Of a DNA stretch of 64,000 nt, positions 27,717 to 36,147 are shown one piece after another. This DNA is from Roseovarius autotrophicus (GTDB lineage Bacteria > Pseudomonadota > Alphaproteobacteria > Rhodobacterales > Rhodobacteraceae): assembly GCF_018069895.1 (NCBI RefSeq), contig NZ_JAGQDH010000007.1:62001-126000 (forward strand), in the 5' to 3' direction. Within the stretch, counting starts at the first letter, position 1. Each line of letters opens with the position of its first letter. The notes beneath the pieces are model-generated. The model did no database searches. It saw nothing but the letters and a program-made list of their open reading frames with translations, and was not told where the DNA came from. Position numbers and translations under genes: made by a program.

Positions 27717-27826
27717 GGCAATCCGCCGCCTTTTACCGCTTGTGGCTTGCATCGCGGGCACGGCAGTTTAGGTTGCCCGACAGGTCCGACCCGACGACCA
27801 TGACAAACCAACGGAGAGAAGACACG

Positions 27827-28216
27827 ATGAAAACCATGCTTGCCACCTCTGCCGCCCTCATCACCCTCGCCCTGCCCGCCTTGGCCGAGGGCGACGCCGC
27901 CGCCGGCGAAAAGACCTTCAATCAGTGCAAGGCCTGCCACATGATCGAATCCCCCTCCGAGGTGATCGTGCGTGGCGGCAAGACCGGGCCGAACCTTTAT
28001 GGCGTGGTCGGGCGCGTGATAGGCAGCGTCGAGGGTTTCGGCTATTCCGACGGGCTGAAGGCCAAGGCCGAGGCCGGCGAGGTCTGGACCGAGGAAAGCC
28101 TTGCCGCCTTCTCGACCGACCCGAACGAATTTCTGGGCAGCCGCTCGAAGATGACCTTCAAGCTGCGCAAGGGCGCCGAGGACGTGGCCGCCTATCTGGC
28201 GACCTTCTCCGAGTAA
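27827..28216 (+). CDS. Periplasmic cytochrome c (c-550/c2 type)
   Basis: A 129-residue precursor with a signal peptide (MKTMLATSAALITLALPALA, cleavage before E21). The heme motif is CKACH at 34-38 and the distal methionine is in SKMTFKL. Segments EKTFNQCKACHMIES and GGKTGPNLYGVVGRVI match Paracoccus cytochrome c-550, an electron carrier between the bc1 complex and oxidases or reductases. The ATG at 27827 has a GGAGAG site. A perfect 11-bp hairpin follows. Confidence 0.95.
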   Translation: MKTMLATSAALITLALPALAEGDAAAGEKTFNQCKACHMIESPSEVIVRGGKTGPNLYGVVGRVIGSVEGFGYSDGLKAKAEAGEVWTEESLAAFSTDPNEFLGSRSKMTFKLRKGAEDVAAYLATFSE

Positions 28217-28236
28217 GGTCGGATATCGAAGACGGC

Positions 28237-28262
28237 ACGCCGCGCGGCAAACCGCGCGGCGT
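28237..28262 (+). terminator. 11-bp GC hairpin after the cytochrome c gene
   Basis: Perfect inverted repeat ACGCCGCGCGG/CCGCGCGGCGT with a CAAA loop, 20 bp after the cytochrome c stop, followed by TTTGCATGTTTT. The partial T-run makes it a fair intrinsic terminator. Confidence 0.7.
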
Positions 28263-28406
28263 TTGCATGTTTTGGCACCTGCATCTTGTGCAGATGTTGC
28301 GGGAATTAGCCGGTCTTGTCGCCCGGGGAAAAAATTTGCGGTCGAATCCCGTGGCAAGACCGGGTATGCGCTCCTCCAGAACAATCCAAGCACCGAGGAC
28401 AAGACG

Positions 28407-29084
28407 ATGAGCAGCTACGGTCGCAACAATCCAAGCCCTGAATACCGCGAGATGGTCGCGATGTATGAGACGCTGCACGAAGAAGGCGAAACCTCGTCGA
28501 AGAAATCCGGACAGGACACGTTCTCGGGCAAGATGCTCATTCAGCACGCGCCGGGCATCAAGGAGATGATCGCGCGCACAGGCGCGGAAACCATCCTCGA
28601 TTACGGCGCGGGCAAGGGCGGCGGCTATCTGCGCCGCGACATCAAGCTGCGCAGCGGCGAGACGGTGCCGAGCATCGAGGACTATTGGGGTGTCAAGGAA
28701 ATCCGCTGCTACGATCCGGGACACGAGCCGTTCAAGAACCTGCCCGATCACGCCTATGACGGGGTGATCTGCACCGACGTGCTCGAACACATCACCGCCC
28801 CGGACGTGCCCTGGATCGTGGACGAGATGTTCGCTTATGCCAACAAGTTCGTCTATGCCAACGTCGCCTGCTACCCGGCGGTGAAAGTCCTGCCCAATGG
28901 CGAAAACGTGCACTGCACCCTCCGCGAGCCCGCGTGGTGGGCGGGGCTGTTCCATGCGGTGGCGATGCGCCACACCGATATCTCCTACCGGCTTGTCACC
29001 TCGACCAAGACCGGACGGCGCAAGAAATTCGGCTTTGCCAAGAACCGCCGCAAGGAATATCAGACCGTGGAGCGCATGGCCTGA
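28407..29084 (+). CDS. SAM-dependent methyltransferase-like protein
   Basis: A 225-residue protein with class I methyltransferase features: TILDYGAGKGGGYLRRDI as motif I and DGVICTDVLEHITAPDVPWI as the post-II acidic segment. The C-terminus is basic (KTGRRKKFGFAKNRRKEY). Its substrate is unknown. The ATG at 28407 (MSSYGRNNPSPEYREM) was chosen over an in-frame upstream ATG at 28263, which precedes non-family-like sequence. The acyltransferase gene follows 20 bp later and a sulfotransferase after that, suggesting modification of a surface glycan or lipid. Confidence 0.82.
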   Translation: MSSYGRNNPSPEYREMVAMYETLHEEGETSSKKSGQDTFSGKMLIQHAPGIKEMIARTGAETILDYGAGKGGGYLRRDIKLRSGETVPSIEDYWGVKEIRCYDPGHEPFKNLPDHAYDGVICTDVLEHITAPDVPWIVDEMFAYANKFVYANVACYPAVKVLPNGENVHCTLREPAWWAGLFHAVAMRHTDISYRLVTSTKTGRRKKFGFAKNRRKEYQTVERMA

Positions 29085-29104
29085 AGCCGCCGCGATCCGC
29101 ACAG

Positions 29105-31060
29105 ATGAGTGACCATGCCCTCTCCTACCGGCCCGAGATCGACGGGCTGCGCGCCGTGGCGATCCTGCCGGTCGTGCTCTATCACGCGGGGCTCGCCTGG
29201 GCCTCCGGCGGCTTTGTCGGGGTGGACGTGTTCTTTGTTATCTCGGGCTATCTCATCACCTCGATCATCCTGGCCGAGCGGCGCGCGGGGCGCTTCTCGC
29301 TGGTGAATTTCTACGCGCGCCGCATCCGGCGGATCTTTCCGGCGCTCTTCGTGATGATGGCGGCGTGCTACCCGCTGGCCTTCGTGCTGCTCGGCCCCTC
29401 GGCCATGGCGGAATTCGCAGGCAGCGTGGTTGCCGCAACGGTGTTTCTGGCCAATGTGTTCTTCTACGACATCAGCGGCTATTTCGCCACCGCCGCCGAG
29501 GTCAAGCCGCTCCTGCACACCTGGAGCCTTGCCGTCGAGGAACAGTTCTACCTCGTCTTTCCGGCGCTTGTGCTGCTGACGTGGCGCATGGGCGTGCGGC
29601 GGCAGGTGGCGCTCCTTGCCGTGCTGGCGCTGGCAAGTCTGGCGCTCGCGCATTGGGATATCGCGCAGGGCAAGGCGGATCGTGCCTTCTTCATGCTGCA
29701 AACCCGGCTGTGGGAACTGATGGCCGGGGCGCTCGCGGCCTATTGGCTTGCATCGCCGCGCGGGCGGGCGCTGCGGGCGGGCGGACGGCTGCGTCATGGC
29801 GCGCTTTTGGGGTTGGCGCTCATCCTCTTCGCGATCCTTACCTATGACGGCGAAACGCGCTTTCCGGGCCTTGCCGCCCTTCCGCCGGTGCTGGGGGCGG
29901 TGATGGTGATCCTTTGCGCCACGCCGCAGAGCCTTGCGGGTCGGCTGCTCAGCCTGCGCCCGATGGTGTTCGTCGGGCTGGTGAGCTATTCGCTCTACCT
30001 CTGGCATGTGCCTCTGCTGGCCTTCACCCGGATCGGCACCGGGCGCGACGATACGGCGCTGATGCTGGGCGTCTGCGCGCTTGCCTTCGCACTCGCCTGG
30101 CTGAGCTGGCGCCATGTCGAGCGCCCGATCCGCCGGATGCAGGGGGTCCCCGCCGGTCGCCTTTTCGGAACGGCGGCCTTGTCGATGGTGCTGCTCGGCG
30201 GGCTGGGACTGGCGGGGCAGCAGACCGAGGGTTTCCGCGCCTTCTATCTCGAGCACCGGCTCGATCCCGTCACCCGCGCCAATTTTGAGAAATACCAGCC
30301 ACAAACCACTGTACAGTCGATGACCAAGGCAGAATGCCAGTTTGCCGCCCAACAGCCCGATGCCGCCTTCATCGCCCGCTTCGAGAGGTGCGCACGCACC
30401 CATGGCCGCGCTTTGCTGGTGCTGGGCGACTCGCACACAAGCAACATCTTCAACGCTCTGCGCAGCACTGATGCTGCGCCTTTCCTCGTCGCGCTCTGGC
30501 GTGGCGGGTGCCGCCCATTCAAGCCCAAGCCGGAATGCCCCTACGAACCGATCTTGCCCTTTCTGGAAGAAAACCGCGACAGCGTCGCTTCGGTGATCTT
30601 CCACGTCTCGGGCTCGCATTACATCCTCGATCATCGCGGCAAGGGTGACAAGAACGCGGCCTTCCTCCCCGGCGAACCCCTGCGCATCGCAATGGATGAC
30701 ATCGCGGTGACCGCGGCCTATCTCACGCGGTTTCCCGCCATGCTCGACGTGGTCTGGCTCGGCCCCTTCGCCGAGGCGCGCGTCGATCTCGACAACCTGA
30801 AAAACTACCACCCCAACCGGCTGCGCTTCAATCCGGTGTCACTGGCGCATTTCGCGGTGCTCGACGAGAGGCTCAAGGCCAAGGCGGCGGGCCAGCCAGC
30901 CTATCGTTACATTTCGCTAATTGATGCGCTTGCCTTCGACGAAGATACGCTCGTGCAGGACGGATGCCTCACCTTTTTGGACGTAGACCATTTCAGCCCC
31001 TGCGGCGAGCGGCTCTTCGGCCCGGCGATCGCGGCTGCGCTCGAGGAAGCCTCCGGCTAG
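29105..31060 (+). CDS. Membrane acyltransferase 3 (OafA/YrhL-type) with C-terminal SGNH domain
   Basis: A 651-residue two-domain protein. Residues 1-~370 hold about ten membrane helices of the acyltransferase 3 family, starting with the catalytic-region motif RPEIDGLRAVAILPVVLYHA and including SLAVEEQFYLVFP. Residues ~410-651 form a periplasmic SGNH-like domain (ALLVLGDSHTSNIF, with the Ser nucleophile, and a C-terminal DVDHFSPCG with Asp-His). Such proteins O-acetylate surface polysaccharides. The start at 29105 (MSDHALSYRPEID) was chosen; the longer frame overlaps the methyltransferase-like gene. Confidence 0.94.
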   Translation: MSDHALSYRPEIDGLRAVAILPVVLYHAGLAWASGGFVGVDVFFVISGYLITSIILAERRAGRFSLVNFYARRIRRIFPALFVMMAACYPLAFVLLGPSAMAEFAGSVVAATVFLANVFFYDISGYFATAAEVKPLLHTWSLAVEEQFYLVFPALVLLTWRMGVRRQVALLAVLALASLALAHWDIAQGKADRAFFMLQTRLWELMAGALAAYWLASPRGRALRAGGRLRHGALLGLALILFAILTYDGETRFPGLAALPPVLGAVMVILCATPQSLAGRLLSLRPMVFVGLVSYSLYLWHVPLLAFTRIGTGRDDTALMLGVCALAFALAWLSWRHVERPIRRMQGVPAGRLFGTAALSMVLLGGLGLAGQQTEGFRAFYLEHRLDPVTRANFEKYQPQTTVQSMTKAECQFAAQQPDAAFIARFERCARTHGRALLVLGDSHTSNIFNALRSTDAAPFLVALWRGGCRPFKPKPECPYEPILPFLEENRDSVASVIFHVSGSHYILDHRGKGDKNAAFLPGEPLRIAMDDIAVTAAYLTRFPAMLDVVWLGPFAEARVDLDNLKNYHPNRLRFNPVSLAHFAVLDERLKAKAAGQPAYRYISLIDALAFDEDTLVQDGCLTFLDVDHFSPCGERLFGPAIAAALEEASG

Positions 31061-31181
31061 GTCCGGCGGCATTTCGCCCTGCCTTGCGTTTTCCGGTCGC
31101 AAAATCGCCGTAACCTGTCTAAGCGGGGCACCGATGATCCCTTGACCGAAGGCGAGACGGCGCGCCCGTCCCGATGACACC

Positions 31182-32156
31182 ATGAGCGACACATTCCGCC
31201 TGCTGCGCGCCACCCTGCCCGAGGCCAGCAAGGTTATCTGGCGCAAGGCCGCGCGCCGCCTGCTCGACCTGCGGCTTACCCTTGCGGGCGCCAGCGACGA
31301 GGACCGGCTGCGCGCCGAGCGCAGGTTGCGCGGCTATCAGCATTTCACGCGCCTCAAGCACGCCGATGCCGTCGTCGTGTCCTTTGGCAAGAGCGGGCGG
31401 ACGTGGTTGCGGGTGATGGTCTCGCGGCTCTATCAGCAGGTTTACGCCCTGCCCGAGGATATCCTCATCGGCTTCGACAACTTCCACAACATGGACGCCC
31501 GTATCCCGCGCGTGTTTTTCACCCATGACAACTATATCGGCGACTATACCGGCAACACCGACAACAAGTCCGATTTCTACGACAAGAAGGTGTTGTTGCT
31601 GATGCGCGATCCGCGCGATGTGGCGGTGTCGCAGTTCTTTCAGTGGCGTTACCGGATGCGGCCGGGCAAGAAGGCGCTCAACGACTACCTGCCCGACGGC
31701 GACGACAGCCCGATCTATGATTTCGTGATGCACGAGGGCGGCGGGCTGCCCAAGGTCATCGCCTTCATGAACCTCTGGGCGCGCGAGATGCCCAATGTGC
31801 GCGCGCTGGAACTGGTGCGCTATGAGGACATGCGCGCCGATCCCGTCGAGGCGATGACGCGGGTGGCGCGGTTTCTCGACATTCCCGCCACCGGGGCGCA
31901 GGTGCAGGATGCGGTCGATTTCGCCTCTTACGAGAACATGAAGAAGAAAGAAACCGATCAGTCGTTCCGCCTCTCGGGCGGGCGCATGGCCCCGCGCGAT
32001 CAGGACAATCCCGACAGCTTCAAGGTGCGCCGCGCCAAGGTCGGCGGATATCGCGACTATTTCGACGATGCCCAGATCGCCGCCATCGACGCGATGATGG
32101 CCGAGCGGCTTGACCCGATCTATGGCTACAGTGCCCCGGATCCGGCCGCGGGCTGA
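31182..32156 (+). CDS. Sulfotransferase domain protein
   Basis: A 324-residue cytoplasmic sulfotransferase. The PAPS 5'-phosphosulfate loop is VVVSFGKSGRTWLRVMVSRL and the 3'-phosphate loop is LLLMRDPRDVAVSQFFQWRY, with ELVRYEDMRADPVEAMTRVA and a final KVGGYRDYF. It transfers sulfate from PAPS to an acceptor hydroxyl, likely on a surface glycan or lipid given the acyltransferase and methyltransferase-like neighbours. The acceptor is not predictable. Confidence 0.93.
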   Translation: MSDTFRLLRATLPEASKVIWRKAARRLLDLRLTLAGASDEDRLRAERRLRGYQHFTRLKHADAVVVSFGKSGRTWLRVMVSRLYQQVYALPEDILIGFDNFHNMDARIPRVFFTHDNYIGDYTGNTDNKSDFYDKKVLLLMRDPRDVAVSQFFQWRYRMRPGKKALNDYLPDGDDSPIYDFVMHEGGGLPKVIAFMNLWAREMPNVRALELVRYEDMRADPVEAMTRVARFLDIPATGAQVQDAVDFASYENMKKKETDQSFRLSGGRMAPRDQDNPDSFKVRRAKVGGYRDYFDDAQIAAIDAMMAERLDPIYGYSAPDPAAG

Positions 32157-32189
32157 CAGGCACCGGCCCGCAGGCCCCGCAAGGCCAGC

Positions 32190-33233
32190 CTATTGTTTCA
32201 GCATGGGCGTCACGCCCCAGGTGTCCGGCAGCATGTAGCCGCTCTGCCAGGGATCCTCGGGATCAAGCAGGTAGGAATGCTGCCCGGTGATCCAGGCGCG
32301 CCCCGTGATCTGCGGGATGATCACCGTGCGCCCGCCGGTCTGTGCAACCTCGAGGATCCTGCCGATGAAGCGCGATCCGATGATCGAGGCATGAATCAGT
32401 TCGTCCCCGGCCTTCATCTGCCCCCTTGCCTGCAGCACGGCCATGCGGGCCGAGGTTCCGGTGCCGGTCGGAGACCGGTCTGAGCGGCCCGGCGACACGA
32501 TGCAGGTGTTGCGCGTCACCCGGCCACTGCCCTCGAAGGGCATGGCGAACTGAACGATGGAAACCCCGCGCACATTCGGGAAATCGGGATGTACCACCTC
32601 GAACTGCTCGCGCGCGGCCTTGCGGATCTTCTCGCCAAGCATGGCCAGGTCGCGCGCCTCGTCGGGCCGCACCTCGAACCCGAGCGCCTTGGCATCCACG
32701 ATGCCGAAGAACATCCCGCCATAGGCGATGTCGAGCGGAATGGTTCCACAGCCCTCCACCTCAAGGGCGCCATCGAGGACCGCAGCGAAGGCCGGAGCGT
32801 TCCGGAAGGTGACCGATCGGCATTTTCCGCCCTCACACCGGGCGCTGACCTCGATCACCCCGCCGGGCATATCGAGCCTGAACCGCGTCAGCGGCTCCTG
32901 CATCGGCACCATGCCGGTCTCAAGCAGCACCGTCGCAATGCAGATCGTGTTGGATCCTGACATCGGCACATACTCGGTCGGTTCCATGATGATCGCCCCG
33001 GCCACGCAACCGGGCGAGATCGGCGGCACGATCAGGTTGACATGACGGGCAACCGATCCGCGCGGCTCGCAGATCAGAAGTTGGCGGATATGGTCGTGGT
33101 CGCGCGCCATGGCGACCATGCGCTCCATCATGGTGGCACCCTCAGGCGGCAGAACCCCGCCGATGATGACATCGCCGATCTCGCCTTCGGCATGGCACCC
33201 GATGACGCTGATGTTGAGGCGCGACCGCATCAT
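32190..33233 (-). CDS. Proline racemase-superfamily protein lacking both catalytic cysteines (S92/T256)
   Basis: A 347-residue member of the proline racemase / hydroxyproline epimerase / trans-3-hydroxyproline dehydratase superfamily. The first catalytic Cys position (MCGHGT in racemases) reads MSGSNT, with S92; the second (SPCGTG) reads SPTGTG, with T256. Racemases and epimerases need both Cys, and characterised trans-3-hydroxy-L-proline dehydratases keep the first Cys with Thr at the second, so this Ser/Thr enzyme cannot be assigned either activity with certainty. Its start region (ATGATG, 33233/33230; the second has better SD spacing) overlaps the stop of a 4-OT tautomerase gene. It sits in a hydroxyproline cluster. 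Confidence 0.85.
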   Translation of the reverse strand: MMRSRLNISVIGCHAEGEIGDVIIGGVLPPEGATMMERMVAMARDHDHIRQLLICEPRGSVARHVNLIVPPISPGCVAGAIIMEPTEYVPMSGSNTICIATVLLETGMVPMQEPLTRFRLDMPGGVIEVSARCEGGKCRSVTFRNAPAFAAVLDGALEVEGCGTIPLDIAYGGMFFGIVDAKALGFEVRPDEARDLAMLGEKIRKAAREQFEVVHPDFPNVRGVSIVQFAMPFEGSGRVTRNTCIVSPGRSDRSPTGTGTSARMAVLQARGQMKAGDELIHASIIGSRFIGRILEVAQTGGRTVIIPQITGRAWITGQHSYLLDPEDPWQSGYMLPDTWGVTPMLKQ

Positions 33234-33430
33234 CGGCCCTCCCGACCGGGCGCGGCGCAAGGCTTGCCGCCAACCACCCGGTTGGTCGCGGTGATCTTGG
33301 GGAAAATCACGGTCGTCGCGGCGGGCCACATACCGGCCCGCGCGTCCAGGAGGCAGGCGATCCCGCTGGAGATGTCCTTCCCGATGTCATGCTCGCGTCC
33401 GGGACAAAGATCGATTCGGATGATGGGCAT
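33230..33430 (-). CDS. 4-oxalocrotonate tautomerase-family small protein
   Basis: A 66-residue protein starting MPIIRIDLCPGREHDI; removal of Met exposes the catalytic N-terminal Pro typical of 4-OT tautomerases, and an early Arg (REHD) plus TTVIFPKITATNRVVGGKP match the family's strand and loop. Such enzymes shuttle protons between enol/enamine and keto/imine forms. Its stop overlaps the ATG of the proline-racemase-like gene by 4 nt, so the two are coupled. It follows the aldehyde dehydrogenase gene by 94 bp, across a hairpin. Confidence 0.85.
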   Translation of the reverse strand: MPIIRIDLCPGREHDIGKDISSGIACLLDARAGMWPAATTVIFPKITATNRVVGGKPCAAPGREGR

Positions 33431-33465
33431 TCGTGTTCCAGTCCGGTCAGGCAGGGTTGTCGGCT

Positions 33466-33490
33466 CTGCCCGGTGCCGGTCACCGGGCAG
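33466..33490 (-). other. Intra-operon stem-loop between aldehyde dehydrogenase and tautomerase genes
   Basis: Perfect 9-bp inverted repeat CTGCCCGGT/ACCGGGCAG with a 7-nt loop in the 94-bp gap between the stop at 33525 and the start at 33430. It could limit read-through or stabilise the upstream message. No U-tract is present. Confidence 0.45.
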
Positions 33491-33524
33491 CACACTTGCA
33501 TTCGGAATGCTTCGCGCGTTCAAG

Positions 33525-35042
33525 TCAACCCGCGAGATCATCCGGCAAGAGCGCATCAGGCATGTTCTGATAGCAGACCGGCCTCAGGAAGCGGCGGATC
33601 GAGAGCGTTCCGACAGATGTCGCGCCGAAATTGGTCGAGGCAGGATAGGGACCTCCATGGACCATGGCATCGCACACCTCGACTCCGGTCGGGAAGCCGT
33701 TGACCAGAACACGTCCGGCCTTGCGTTCGAGTATCGGCATCAGATGCCGCGCCAGCGCCGTGTCCCCCGAATCCATGTGGATCGTGCAGGTCAGCTGGCC
33801 GCTGAACCCGCGCGCCAGATGTTCCATCTCGTCCGGGCCACTCACCCGGACGACAAGGCCGAGCGGGCCAAAGACCTCCTCCCTCAGGGTATGGTCCTGC
33901 AAGAAGGTGGTCGCATCGGTCTCGTAAAGGTTGGGGCGCGCATGGCGTCCCTCGCTGTCCGTGACCAGCACTGGCTTGACGGTCTGGCGCTGTTCGAAGC
34001 GGGCTTTGCCAGACTTGTAGGCTTGTGCGATGCCGACGGTGAGCATGCACTGTGCAGCCTCGCCGCTCAGCGCCTCGGCGGCGGCGGCGACGAAGGCATC
34101 GCCCGCCGGGCCCGCCTCGACGACGGCGATGCCGGGATTGGTGCAGAACTGGCCCGCGCCCATGGCAAGCGAGGCGGCCCAGCCCGTGCCGATGTCCGGG
34201 CCACGCGCCGCGACGGCCTGCGGCAGAAGAAACATCGGGTTGACCGAACCCAACTCTCCGAAGAAGGGGATCGGTTCTTCACGCTGCGCGCACAGGTCGA
34301 ACAGCGCCCGACCGCCGGCAAGCGAACCGGTAAAACCCACGGCACGGATCAGCGGGTGCTGCACCAGCGCCTGGCCAACGTCGCGCGCGCCCCCCTGAAT
34401 GAGCGAGAAAACGCCCTGCGGCATGCCTGTCCTTGCGATTGCCGCCAGAACCGCCTCTGCGACGATCTCGCCGGTGCCGGGATGGGCCGAGTGGCCCTTG
34501 ACCACGACCGGACAGCCCGCCGCGAGCGCCGCCGCCGTATCGCCCCCCGCCGTGGAAAAGGCGAGCGGGAAGTTGGACGCGCCGAACACCGCGACCGGGC
34601 CGATGGGGCGTTGCATCATCCGCAGATCGGGGCGCGGCGCGGGCATGCGGTCAGGCAACGCCGCGTCATGGCGGCGATCAAGATAGTCACCCTTGAGAAG
34701 ATGCGCGGCAAAAAGCCGGAGCTGGCCGCTTGTGCGCGCGCGTTCTCCGTTCAGCCGCGCCTCGGGCAGACCGGTTTCCTGGCAACCGATATCGGTGATG
34801 GCTTCGGCACGGGCCTCGATCTCGTCGGCGATGGCGTCGAGAAACTCCGCCCGGGCAGCGCGTTCGGTTTGACCATAGCTCCAGAACGCCTCCTCGGCTG
34901 CGGCGCAGGCCGCGCCAACCAGGGCCGGTGTCCCGACCGAGAAGCGGTGGCCAGGCCCCTGTGCCGGCTCGGACGCAAAACTGGTCTCGCCGGCCTGCCA
35001 GACGCCGGCGATCAGGTGCTTGCCGTGTGGGATGAAACTCAT
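33525..35042 (-). CDS. 2,5-dioxopentanoate (alpha-ketoglutarate semialdehyde) dehydrogenase-like ALDH
   Basis: A 505-residue aldehyde dehydrogenase. Catalytic residues are C300 (MGAGQFCTNPGI) and E263 (FFGELGSVNPM), with GFTGSLAGG as the cofactor loop. The sequence resembles NADP-dependent alpha-ketoglutarate semialdehyde dehydrogenases, which carry out the final step of 4-hydroxyproline breakdown to 2-oxoglutarate. The start at 35042 (MSFIPHGKHLIAGVWQAGET) has an AAAGGAG site. It leads the leftward ALDH-tautomerase-racemase-like operon and is divergent from the polar amino acid ABC transporter. Confidence 0.88.
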   Translation of the reverse strand: MSFIPHGKHLIAGVWQAGETSFASEPAQGPGHRFSVGTPALVGAACAAAEEAFWSYGQTERAARAEFLDAIADEIEARAEAITDIGCQETGLPEARLNGERARTSGQLRLFAAHLLKGDYLDRRHDAALPDRMPAPRPDLRMMQRPIGPVAVFGASNFPLAFSTAGGDTAAALAAGCPVVVKGHSAHPGTGEIVAEAVLAAIARTGMPQGVFSLIQGGARDVGQALVQHPLIRAVGFTGSLAGGRALFDLCAQREEPIPFFGELGSVNPMFLLPQAVAARGPDIGTGWAASLAMGAGQFCTNPGIAVVEAGPAGDAFVAAAAEALSGEAAQCMLTVGIAQAYKSGKARFEQRQTVKPVLVTDSEGRHARPNLYETDATTFLQDHTLREEVFGPLGLVVRVSGPDEMEHLARGFSGQLTCTIHMDSGDTALARHLMPILERKAGRVLVNGFPTGVEVCDAMVHGGPYPASTNFGATSVGTLSIRRFLRPVCYQNMPDALLPDDLAG

Positions 35043-35184
35043 GTCGTCTCCTTTCCGTTGGCAAAGGCCGACATCCCTCGCTCGGGCCGGGGCGCCAAAG
35101 CGGGTCCGGCGCACGACATTCACGAGGAAATTCAGAACCCTCGACAGTTGCGCCGTGACTATCAAACATTTTCCTCATGTGCCA

Positions 35185-35203
35185 GTATTTTTCTTATAGG
35201 AAA
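35185..35203. promoter_or_regulatory. Candidate operator in divergent ALDH / ABC transporter promoter
   Basis: An AT-rich island in otherwise GC-rich DNA holds TTTTC-TTATAG-GAAAA, an inverted repeat at 35188-35203. It shares TATTTTTCTT and TTTTCTTA with the sequence just upstream of the XRE-cupin regulator (39962-39985). It is a candidate site for that regulator. The rest of the 223-bp divergent region shows no other clear element. Confidence 0.35.
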
Positions 35204-35265
35204 ATTATTGCAAAAAAGAACCAAACGCTCCATGGTGAGTCGCAGTCAACAGAGAGGGCCTCAAC

Positions 35266-36072
35266 ATGAACAAACTGACCCTGATTGCCGCCGTCCTGAG
35301 CATGGCCGGCCTTGCCGGAACGGCACAGGCCGACAAGCTCGACGACATCATCTCTTCGGGCAAACTGCGCTGCGCTGTCGTTCTCGACTTTCCGCCCATG
35401 GGGATGCGTGACGCCAACAACCAGCCCATCGGCTTTGACGTCGATTACTGCAAGGATCTGGCTGCCGCCCTCGGCGTTACGGCGGAGATCGTGGAAACCC
35501 CCTTCCCAGAGCGGATTCCGGCGCTGATGTCGGGCCGGGTGGATGTCGGCGTGGCCTCGACCTCGGACACGCTGGAGCGGGCCAAGACGGTCGGTTTCTC
35601 AATCCCCTATTTCGCCTTTGAAATGGCCGTGACCGCCAACAACAAAACCGGCATCACCTCTTACGACGGGATGAAGGGCTATACTGTGGGGGCTGTTGCG
35701 GGCACCTATGAGGCCATCGCGCTTGAGGCGCAGGTCAAGGAATGGGGCGAAGGCAACTTCCGCCCGTATCAAACCCAGGCCGATGTTTTCCTGGCGCTCA
35801 GCCAAGGCCAGCTCGACGCCACCGTATCCACCTCGACCGTGGCACAGGCCAATGTGCAATCGGGCAATTTCGGGGATATTTCGGTCGTGGGATTTGCCCC
35901 GTTCGACACGGATTATGTGGCGCTGTTCGCCAAGCGGAACGAGTATGGCTTTCTCAACTACCTCAACCTCTTCGTGAACCAGCAGGTCCGCACTGGTCGC
36001 TACGACGAGCTTTATGAAAAATGGGTCGGCGGCGAGGTTCCGCAACTGGTGGTCCCCAACGTCTATCGCTGA
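35266..36072 (+). CDS. Polar amino acid ABC transporter substrate-binding protein
   Basis: A 268-residue periplasmic binding protein of family 3, with a signal peptide (MNKLTLIAAVLSMAGLAGTA, cleavage at AQA-D) and the sequence KLRCAVVLDFPPMGMRDANN, GFDVDYCKDLAAALGV and FPERIPALMSGRVDVGVAST, typical of amino acid receptors. Two permeases and an ATPase follow. Given the flanking hydroxyproline enzymes, hydroxyproline or a related imino acid is the likely ligand; this is inferred from context. A strong stem-loop separates it from the first permease. Confidence 0.93.
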   Translation: MNKLTLIAAVLSMAGLAGTAQADKLDDIISSGKLRCAVVLDFPPMGMRDANNQPIGFDVDYCKDLAAALGVTAEIVETPFPERIPALMSGRVDVGVASTSDTLERAKTVGFSIPYFAFEMAVTANNKTGITSYDGMKGYTVGAVAGTYEAIALEAQVKEWGEGNFRPYQTQADVFLALSQGQLDATVSTSTVAQANVQSGNFGDISVVGFAPFDTDYVALFAKRNEYGFLNYLNLFVNQQVRTGRYDELYEKWVGGEVPQLVVPNVYR

Positions 36073-36089
36073 CAGGGTGCGATCCGACA

Positions 36090-36114
36090 GGCGGCGCGGC
36101 CCCCCCGCGCCGCC
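36090..36114 (+). other. Stem-loop between binding-protein gene and first permease
   Basis: Perfect 10-bp inverted repeat GGCGGCGCGG/CCGCGCCGCC with a C5 loop, 17 bp after the binding-protein stop. In ABC operons such structures commonly protect the abundant receptor mRNA and reduce read-through to the permeases; that role is inferred here. Confidence 0.65.
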
Positions 36115-36147
36115 ACTTGCTGTTTCCCCAAGGGGCGGGGTCTTTTG

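Noticed and set aside
29060-30811. 583-codon minus-strand frame opposite the acyltransferase
   Set aside because: Shadow frame, very rich in His/Gln/Arg and without membrane or domain features; the plus strand encodes a clear acyltransferase-SGNH protein.
33042-35411. 789-codon plus-strand frame across the ALDH, tautomerase and racemase-like genes
   Set aside because: It spans three genes that have clear catalytic motifs on the other strand and has no family-like content.
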